Shown here piece after piece: positions 58,469-64,000 of a DNA stretch of 64,000 nt (position 1 is the first letter of the stretch; every line of letters begins with the position of its first letter). Origin of the DNA: Streptomyces sp. NBC_00154. Lineage in GTDB: Bacteria; Actinomycetota; Actinomycetes; Streptomycetales; Streptomycetaceae. The notes below the pieces were generated by a model, which saw only the letters and a list, made by a program, of their open reading frames with translations, was not told where the DNA came from and did no database searches. The translations under genes and the position numbers were made by a program. Location of the stretch: positions 1 through 64,000 of the forward strand of contig NZ_JAPEMI010000005.1 in NCBI RefSeq assembly GCF_026342835.1, read 5' to 3'.

Positions 58469-60116
58469 CCTTCATCAGCCGGGCAAGAAGGAGGTACCCC
58501 AGGGCTGTCGCGAGCGCCCCGGCAGCCAGTGCGACGGCCGTAGCCCACGTTCCACTTCCCAGGTCCGCGCACGCACGCGCCATGACCCAGCCCAGCCCTG
58601 CAGCTGGGCCTGCGGCGCAGAACAGTTTCACGTAGGTGCGACGCAGGCCGCCGTCGTCGATACGGCTCCCGAGCCGCCTACGCAGCAGATACGTGGTGAG
58701 GGCGAGACCGGCCACGTAGGAGAGGGTGTAGGCCCCGGCCATGCCGACTACGGCCCACCGGGCAGGCAGCAGCAAATGACAGGCGGTGACCAGAGCGATG
58801 TTGACCCCAGCGATCAAGGCCGCCATGAAAAACGGAGTGCGGGTGTCCTCGAACGCGTAGAAGCCACGCAACAGCAGGTACTGGGCGGAGAACGGGATGA
58901 GTCCGAGCCCGAATGCCTGCAACATGTACCCCAACGGACGGACCGAGTCGGCGTCCGCCGCTCCGTGGGCGAACAGCAGTGACGCGATCTGCGGCCCCAA
59001 GGCGAGGAAGAGGAAGGCGGCCGGCACGATGACCACGCCGCTGATCCGCAGCACCCGGGACAGGTCCGCGCGCAGATCCGGAATGCGCCCCTCAGCAACG
59101 GCCCGGCTCATACGCGGCAGCAACGCCGTCACCAGGGACACCGTGACGATCGACTGCGGCAGCATCCAGATGGTCTGCGCGTAGGTGTAAGCCGAGTAGC
59201 CAGCGCCAGCCTGCGGCAGCTCCTGGTCGGCGGCGTTGGCGTAGTTCGTGACCACTGCCAGGGCGACTTGGTTGGCAAGGACGAACAACAGCGTCCACTT
59301 CGCCGCATGGACGCTCTTGCCCAAGCCGGTACCGCGCCAGTCGAACCGCGGGCGGAAACGGAAACCGACCGCCCGCGCGAACGGGATCAGCGCCAGAGCC
59401 TGCACGGCGATGCCCGCCGTCGTCCCGATCCCCAGCAACCACACCTGGTCGGCGGTGATGTCCTCCACCCGGTCGGGCACCGCCATCAGCCCCAGATAGG
59501 CGGCGAACATGCCGACCAGCACCACATTGTTCAGCACCGGGGTCCACATCATTGCGCCGAACTTCTCGCGGGCGTTCAACACCTGCCCGTAGATGCTGAA
59601 CAGCCCGTAGAAGAAGATCTGCGGCAACAAGAACCGCGCGAACGTCACGGTCAGCTCGAACGCCTCATGGCTGTCCGGGGTGTCCCGCATATACAGGCCA
59701 ACGATCTGCGGCGCCGCCCACACTGCCAGCGCCGTTCCCACGCCCAGTACGCAGACCACGAGCGTGACCAAACGCTGCTCGTAGGCACGTCCGCCATCAG
59801 GCTGCGTTGTCCTGGCTCGGACCAACTGCGGCACCAGTACGGCGTTGAGCGCGCCGCCGATCAGCAGCGTGTACAGGCTCGTCGGCACGGTGTTCGCAGT
59901 GTTGTACGTACTGGCCAGCAAGCCCGTTCCTAGCGCTGCGGCCTGCAGCACCTGGCGGATCAGTCCCGTCGCCCGGGACACCACCGTGCCAACAGCCATC
60001 AGCAAGGACGAACGAGCCAGCCCGCCCTTGTTCTTCTTCCGCCGGGCGGCATACCGCCCCCTTGCCTGCTGCTCCTGCGGCATGGTCTGCGCCGCGGAGT
60101 CCGCCCCCTGCACCAT
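58434..60116 (-). CDS. murJ: MurJ/MviN-type lipid II flippase
   Basis: 560 residues with about 14 hydrophobic segments. Hallmarks: SRATGLIRQVLQAAALG near the N-terminus, GALNAVLVPQ, FARFLLPQIFFYGLFSIYGQVLNAREKF and LLRGFYAFEDTRTPF. MurJ flips the lipid II peptidoglycan precursor across the membrane. ATG 60116 is used; ATG 60083 is an alternative. It is an extra copy on mobile DNA, oriented against the surrounding operon, with remnants of an interrupted gene on both sides. Streptomyces usually keep an essential murJ in the chromosome; this one may be a resistance or developmental variant. Confidence 0.9.
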   Translation of the reverse strand: MVQGADSAAQTMPQEQQARGRYAARRKKNKGGLARSSLLMAVGTVVSRATGLIRQVLQAAALGTGLLASTYNTANTVPTSLYTLLIGGALNAVLVPQLVRARTTQPDGGRAYEQRLVTLVVCVLGVGTALAVWAAPQIVGLYMRDTPDSHEAFELTVTFARFLLPQIFFYGLFSIYGQVLNAREKFGAMMWTPVLNNVVLVGMFAAYLGLMAVPDRVEDITADQVWLLGIGTTAGIAVQALALIPFARAVGFRFRPRFDWRGTGLGKSVHAAKWTLLFVLANQVALAVVTNYANAADQELPQAGAGYSAYTYAQTIWMLPQSIVTVSLVTALLPRMSRAVAEGRIPDLRADLSRVLRISGVVIVPAAFLFLALGPQIASLLFAHGAADADSVRPLGYMLQAFGLGLIPFSAQYLLLRGFYAFEDTRTPFFMAALIAGVNIALVTACHLLLPARWAVVGMAGAYTLSYVAGLALTTYLLRRRLGSRIDDGGLRRTYVKLFCAAGPAAGLGWVMARACADLGSGTWATAVALAAGALATALGYLLLARLMKVSELRRLPGMR

Positions 60117-60199
60117 GCCGTCAACCTACGTCCTTATAGCCCCACGGCCCCAATCTGCCCGCGTCACCCAGCAGGCTTCATCCCTGATGCTGCAGGACA

Positions 60200-60436
60200 T
60201 TCTCGGCAGCCAGTAGTGCTGACGGACCTTCGCAGCTCGTTGCTGCCGCCACAGGAATACGACAGCCACAGAACAAGTGCTCTGCGCCAGTACCACTCAA
60301 ATCCATTGGGAGCTGCCTGGAGTGCCACGAGGGCACGCCGGCCGACCCGAACAGCTACGTCGCTCCCCAGGAAAGCACCTTCTCGCTCCCTGATCCAAGC
60401 CAGGAGCTCACACCAGCACTCTCCGCATCGCCGTGA
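60200..60436 (+). pseudogene. C-terminal remnant of a plus-strand gene beyond murJ
   Basis: An open frame without a start codon reads through GIRQPQNKCSAP and SIGSCLECHEGTPADPN to a TGA at 60434, 25 bp before the next gene. Codon usage and the CLEC motif suggest real coding sequence. It may be the 3' part of the gene begun at 58394. The left limit is arbitrary because the junction with the murJ segment is not visible. The rest of 60117-60461 shows nothing else. Confidence 0.4.
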
Positions 60437-60461
60437 TGCCGCCAAAGATCCCCACGGAAGG

Positions 60462-61016
60462 ATGACCATACCGATCGACCCGGAGCATGAGATCCCACTG
60501 ACGGTGCGCGCCCTCCACCCGGCCGTCCCCGACCCACAGTGGTACGCGGCTCACATGTGGAAGCAGCTCAAGCACTACCAACCCGCCCTGGCCGGCGCCC
60601 TCGCCGTACTCATCCAGGAGCTCGGGAACGAGTGGCCACAGCGTGAGTTCAACGCCCCCCGCGCCGACATCGTCATCGCCTCCCAGCCCCGCGTCCTGAC
60701 CGGCTACGACTTCGAGCCGGAGATCGCCCCGTACCGCACCACAGACGCCGACAACTGCCACGCCTGCGACGAGGCCGAGGACCAGTGCCGGTGGCACCGC
60801 GGGTTCTCCGAGGCCGACGAGGACTGGCTCAAGCGTCTACTGAAGGCGCTCAAGGCGAACCCGAACGCGACGGTCGCCGAAGTCATGCAGCAGCACGACC
60901 AGGAACAACACGAACCCTGCGGCTGCGCCGAGTACTGCAACCGTCGGCCGCCCCGGGCCCCTCACCCCGCACCAGCGGAGAAGGAGAAACCGTTCCTAGC
61001 CAGTACGCATGAGTGA
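60462..61016 (+). CDS. Hypothetical protein, 3' end replaced by a tnpB element
   Basis: Currently 184 residues from ATG 60462. Contains DNCHACDEAEDQCRWH and PCGCAEYCN (Cys/His clusters) and a helix EDWLKRLLKALKANP. Codon 176 (AAA, 60987-60989) is the last native codon; the PFLASTHE ending is encoded by the inserted element. Joining 60989 to 62775 gives a 193-residue protein ending GKAALA, whose TGA overlaps the next gene's ATG (62825). GGAAGG directly adjoins the start, which is unusual. Function unknown; part of the small-gene operon. Confidence 0.65.
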   Translation: MTIPIDPEHEIPLTVRALHPAVPDPQWYAAHMWKQLKHYQPALAGALAVLIQELGNEWPQREFNAPRADIVIASQPRVLTGYDFEPEIAPYRTTDADNCHACDEAEDQCRWHRGFSEADEDWLKRLLKALKANPNATVAEVMQQHDQEQHEPCGCAEYCNRRPPRAPHPAPAEKEKPFLASTHE

Positions 61017-62614
61017 GTCGTGGACCCACTGCTGCGTACCGGCGCATCCCGAACGGTGTTGGATGCGCTGGGTTCCCGCTTTCGCTTCCCGCTCGGCGAC
61101 GGCCCTCCGGGGGGCCGGTCCGTTGTGGGTGGGCGGGTTCCCTCACGTCCCCGGTCACCTGGTGCGGCCTGGGCGGTCCGATGCCCCGCACGATCACTCC
61201 GGTCGTGTGGGGGCGGTGCCGTCCGACGCCGAATCGGGTGCCCGAGGGCGCGTCGTCCGATCGCGATGCCCGCGGCATCGTGACGGGACATGGTGCGGCG
61301 TGGGGTGGCCAGCGGTTTCTGCCAGTGCTGGGCACCCCACAGGCTGGTGTAGGCGGGGTCGACCGCGACGATTGCCAGGCCGTGTTCGGCGGCCATGGAC
61401 ACCAGCCGGGCCTTGAGTTTCCCGGTGGGCATGCCTGAGATGAGCTGCCGGAATTTCCTCCTGCGGCCGTGCTTCTCGCGGGTCTTCTCGTTGGTGAAGT
61501 CGAGGTCTTCGAGGCCGATCGCGGTGACACCGGCCCGCACCGCCCAGTTGATCAACCGGGTCAGGGCGTGGCGGATCTGCGCGTCGCGGTGAGCGGCGGT
61601 GCCGGACAGGTCGTAGCCGAAGCGGTTCGGGTGACCGAGGGGGTTGCCGTGGACATCGAGGTGGTAGGCGGCGAAGTGGTCGGCGTTGGTGTCGACGCCG
61701 ATCATGCCCCGGGCGCGGGCAGTCTCCAACGGGATGGTCTGGATGATGGGGCGCTGCCAGGATGCGGTCAGGTACCAGCGGCCGCGGCCCGTGTCGAGGT
61801 GGATGCGGTAGGCGACGGCCCGGTTCGCGGTGATGCGGTCAGCCCACTCCGCACCCCGGTGCACGAACGCGATACGGGAGGTGAGGGTGTACCGGCCGTG
61901 CCGGGCGTTGGCCAGGTGCGCGAGCGGCGCGGGCAGTTTCACCGACACTTCGCCGTCCGGGGTGACGCGGATCGTCTCGTTCCCGAACCGCTTCCCCGAC
62001 TCACCATCGGCAGCAAGAAACCAGCGCTCCGCCTCCCACCGTTGTCGCCACTGCTCCTCGGTGAGCTGGGCCTGGGTGAGGTGGTGGCGAGTGTTCAGCA
62101 GACGTTTACCGCCCCGGACCACCCGCACCCGTCCCGCCTGCCACTCGGCAACAGCCGCAGTGTGCCGGGCCTCCAGCGTCGCGAGGCGGCGGGACTTGCG
62201 GAACCACTCGTTCTTGGACCGGTAGCCGCCAGCCGCGCGCTTGGTGCCCTTCTCCCCGAGCGGGAGGGACAGCCGGTGCCGCAACGTCTTGACCCCGGCT
62301 GCCAGGTTCTGGATGTGCGCCGCCTGGCAACGGCGCGCGAGCGCCCACTGATCGTGCGTGGCCTTGGTGATGGCCCCGGCGATCCGCGACGACGACACCC
62401 CGGTCAGCTCCCGCTTACGCGCCGCCCAGGTCTTCGCACCGTGCCCCAGACCATCCGCACAGCGGGCCTTGAGATCACGGGAAGCCAGCGCACCCTGATG
62501 CGCACCGACCGCACGCAGCACCTTCTCGTCCTGGGGGGTGAGGTGCTTGAGACGGTCCCGGACCGCCACCCCACGAGGTCCGGGCACCACGAAAGACGCG
62601 GCCAGTTCCCGCAC
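60962..62614 (-). CDS. tnpB: TnpB, RNA-guided nuclease of the IS605 type
   Basis: 550 residues from GTG 62614, chosen for the family start (RELAASFVVPG) with GAGGTGG upstream; open frame extends further. RuvC-like residues: Asp in IGVDTNADHF (about 305), Glu in IGLEDLDF (about 366) and Asp in SRHDAAGIAIGR (about 441). The zinc-finger segment lacks the usual CxxC (YTSLWGAQHW), as in many Streptomyces homologues. The stop codon lies 28 bp outside the element's right end, so the last residues come from host DNA. TnpB proteins cut DNA guided by an RNA from the element end. Confidence 0.8.
   Translation of the reverse strand: MRELAASFVVPGPRGVAVRDRLKHLTPQDEKVLRAVGAHQGALASRDLKARCADGLGHGAKTWAARKRELTGVSSSRIAGAITKATHDQWALARRCQAAHIQNLAAGVKTLRHRLSLPLGEKGTKRAAGGYRSKNEWFRKSRRLATLEARHTAAVAEWQAGRVRVVRGGKRLLNTRHHLTQAQLTEEQWRQRWEAERWFLAADGESGKRFGNETIRVTPDGEVSVKLPAPLAHLANARHGRYTLTSRIAFVHRGAEWADRITANRAVAYRIHLDTGRGRWYLTASWQRPIIQTIPLETARARGMIGVDTNADHFAAYHLDVHGNPLGHPNRFGYDLSGTAAHRDAQIRHALTRLINWAVRAGVTAIGLEDLDFTNEKTREKHGRRRKFRQLISGMPTGKLKARLVSMAAEHGLAIVAVDPAYTSLWGAQHWQKPLATPRRTMSRHDAAGIAIGRRALGHPIRRRTAPPPHDRSDRAGHRTAQAAPGDRGREGTRPPTTDRPPGGPSPSGKRKREPSASNTVRDAPVRSSGSTTHSCVLARNGFSFSAGAG
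60990..61180 (-). ncRNA. Candidate omega RNA at the 3' end of tnpB
   Basis: In IS605 elements the guide RNA scaffold overlaps the tnpB 3' end and finishes at the element's right end, with the guide taken from flanking DNA. Here the scaffold would end at 60990 and the guide would begin TTTCTCCTTCTCC (reading left from 60989). Limits are inferred from the element boundary; the left limit is approximate. Confidence 0.35.
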
Positions 62615-62774
62615 ACCGCCCACCTCATCACCCCCACTCAGGCCGGACGCCCTCCACCCAGCCCAACGAGCAACAGCCACCAAGGTCACCCATTCGGTCC
62701 AAGAACTCCCGTTCCCACCCCCACCAACCCACCGACAGGACTCACTCCCACTCACCACCACTCACTTCAGCTCA
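60990..62774 (-). mobile_element. IS200/IS605-type element carrying only tnpB
   Basis: 1,785 bp. On its own strand the element sits directly 3' of TTTAC (62775-62779, plus strand GTAAA), as expected for IS200/IS605 insertion next to a short target motif, and no target is duplicated. Removing it restores a coding frame and an ATGA overlap between two genes, which fixes both ends. No Y1 transposase (tnpA) is present, so it would need one in trans. Confidence 0.75.
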
Positions 62775-62824
62775 GTAAACCGACAGCAGCTCACAACGCC
62801 ATCGTGCGGGAAGGCAGCGCTGGC

Positions 62825-63301
62825 ATGACCCTGAAGACTCTCATCGACCTCATCGGTGCCCAGGCCCTGGGCGACCACCTCACCGCCGCCGTCCAGGACC
62901 TCGTCGACCGCGAACAGCTCGACAGCGCCGAGGCCTACCGGCGGATCACTGACGTGGCAGACGTCGGAGACCCGGCCGTGCTTGCCGCCACCCGGCAGAC
63001 CTGGGTCCGCCGCCCCGACGTCGACCCCGAAGAGGCCCCCGTCAGGCGCCTGTACGTCCTGGAGCGCACCGGGACCGAAGTCTTCGTCGCCTACGCCGAC
63101 ATCGACACGGCCGCCGACGCCACGGACGCCGGGCAGGCCTGCGTCCTGCCCAGCAAGGACCTGTGGCGCAACGACCACTCCCAAGGCGCCGAGTTCGGCG
63201 TCGAGCTGCTGGACCTGTACCAGCTGGAGGCGTGGGAGCCGTTCGAGTTCCTGCTGCCGACCGTCGGCGGCATCGGCAATGTCCGGCCCGCCCAGAAATG
63301 A
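62825..63301 (+). CDS. Plasmid-type hypothetical protein
   Basis: 158 residues from ATG 62825. N-terminal helical part (LIDLIGAQALGDHLTAAVQDL), then a beta-rich part (RRLYVLERTGTEVFVAYADI) and an acidic C-terminus (ELLDLYQLEAWEPFEF). Before the tnpB insertion its start overlapped the stop of the previous gene (ATGA). It may now depend on transcripts starting in the tnpB element or further upstream. Function unknown. Confidence 0.65.
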   Translation: MTLKTLIDLIGAQALGDHLTAAVQDLVDREQLDSAEAYRRITDVADVGDPAVLAATRQTWVRRPDVDPEEAPVRRLYVLERTGTEVFVAYADIDTAADATDAGQACVLPSKDLWRNDHSQGAEFGVELLDLYQLEAWEPFEFLLPTVGGIGNVRPAQK

Positions 63302-63316
63302 AGGAGTAGTGACCCC

Positions 63317-63743
63317 ATGACCGTTCTTCAGCTCAGCGCCCACATCCAGCACGACCGGGTTCAGGGCATCGGGCAGACACCGATTGCCGCGCTCCACGAG
63401 CGGGTGAAGGGCTTCGATCTCACCGCCCGCGCCCGTCAGCAGGCCGAGGAACGCGCCGAAGCGCTCGCCTGGGACGCGGTCGTGACCGCCGACAGCATCC
63501 TCACCGGCAGCTTCCCCGACACCCTCGGCACCGTCATCAACGCCATGAGCTGGACCGGACACCATCCGGTCCCCGAGAACGACCTGATGGCCTCCGCGGT
63601 GACGTACCTCGGCTCCGTGGAAGGAACGCGCGGCTGGTGGCTGCACACAACCCGGCGCCCCCGTTGCGTGCGACCACACACTGCGGCTCCGGCGCACCAG
63701 CTACCGCGACGAGCGTCACGCCGACACCGAGCACCCGTTCTAG
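63317..63743 (+). pseudogene. Hypothetical protein gene with a probable frameshift
   Basis: ATG 63317 (GGAG about 14 bases upstream) reads MTVLQLSAHIQHDRVQGIG to EGTRGWWLHTT. Around 63645-63660 the sense frame moves by +1: the second frame continues GAPVACDHTLRL, TSYRDERHADTEHPF-stop at 63741-63743. Without correction the first frame becomes Arg/Pro-rich and stays open to the window end. Mutation or sequencing error. Confidence 0.5.
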
Positions 63744-63864
63744 GCCCGTCGTGCGCACTTAGGTCCGGAAGAACACGACGATGCACGACCCGTGGCTGGT
63801 CACCTTCAAGCTTGCGGCCGCCCCGATCCGGCACGTCCCGTCACGAGCGAACCGGAGATTCATC

Positions 63865-64000
63865 ATGGCCCACTCCACCACCCCCGCGGCCCGCCGCGAA
63901 GCGGCCGCCAAAATGCGCGCCATCGCCACCCGCCGCCCCCTCCCGACCCGCGGCCGCGACTTCCACTGCGCACCCTGCTCCACCGCCTGGACCGGCGCGG
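63865..64000 (+). CDS. Partial gene at the window end
   Basis: ATG 63865 follows GGAG at 7 bases and reads MAHSTTPAARREAAAKMRAI, then CAPCSTAWTGA to the end of the window. ATG 63781 in the same frame is an alternative start. A CxxC pair near residue 36-39 hints at a zinc ribbon. Incomplete, so no function is proposed. Confidence 0.5.
   Translation, partial: MAHSTTPAARREAAAKMRAIATRRPLPTRGRDFHCAPCSTAWTGA

Noticed and set aside
61469..62824. Upstream plus-strand extension of the gene at 62825
   Set aside because: This extension is antisense to tnpB and lies within the inserted element; the ATG at 62825 is supported by the pre-insertion overlap.

Overview
The window is high-GC actinobacterial DNA, almost certainly Streptomyces or a close relative: GC-rich third codon positions, frequent GTG starts with purine-rich ribosome binding sites, DUF2637 and DUF6197 proteins, a SpoIIE/HATPase regulator, an RHS exoprotein and MurJ. 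It reads as an accessory replicon (conjugative, possibly linear, plasmid) or a plasmid-derived island. It carries a Rep1/DnaB-type replication pair, an FtsK/TraB-type DNA-transfer ATPase and many small plasmid-type genes. No telomere, ParA or tRNA attachment site is visible, so free versus integrated state cannot be decided.

1-12.5 kb: a hygromycin-B-kinase-like phosphotransferase gene is cut in two by a Tn3-family transposon (401-11866). Imperfect inverted repeats and a GACGTG target duplication mark its ends, and removing it restores a 322-codon reading frame. The transposon carries tnpA (frameshifted near its end), a res subsite I and tnpR. Its cargo is (a) an ArsR-type regulator plus MFS exporter between two inverted IS1182-type sequences, one intact and one an internally deleted relic, and (b) a NACHT NTPase with nine C-terminal repeats, divergent from a 54-residue membrane protein that I found by reading the minus strand.

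12.7-19.6 kb: a defence cluster on the minus strand: an AbiV-like HEPN protein, a translationally coupled three-gene ABC-three-component (ABC-3C) system, and a superfamily 2 helicase with helicase-associated repeats.

20-40 kb: an intact operon (40111 to 36555, minus) ends with an HTH protein gene. The 3' end of that gene recurs as three truncated or decayed copies at about 33.0, 29.3 and 20.6 kb, all in the same orientation. The intervals between copies hold different cargo: a SpoIIE-type phosphatase, an NB-ARC/TPR protein with a small membrane protein, and an RHS polymorphic toxin with its immunity gene. Octamers of the TATGCRTA type at exactly 15-bp spacing lie in the promoter of the operon and in front of two copies of a 62-residue protein gene.

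40.2-44 kb: the replication module, a DnaB-type helicase and a winged-helix Rep1-like protein. Four 25-bp iterons, two in each orientation, lie inside the rep1-like coding sequence, and a second repeat set lies upstream of it.

44-64 kb: GIY-YIG protein, XRE/TPR regulator and quinol-type monooxygenase, then a plus-strand run of small plasmid genes, a DUF2637 membrane protein with a long coiled coil, a low-complexity protein and the transfer ATPase. A dense CGCTCA/TGAGCG array lies at the 3' end of the DUF2637 gene and is a candidate transfer locus. Two later insertions break this operon: a murJ gene, and a tnpB-only IS200/IS605-type element whose removal restores an ATGA-coupled gene pair.
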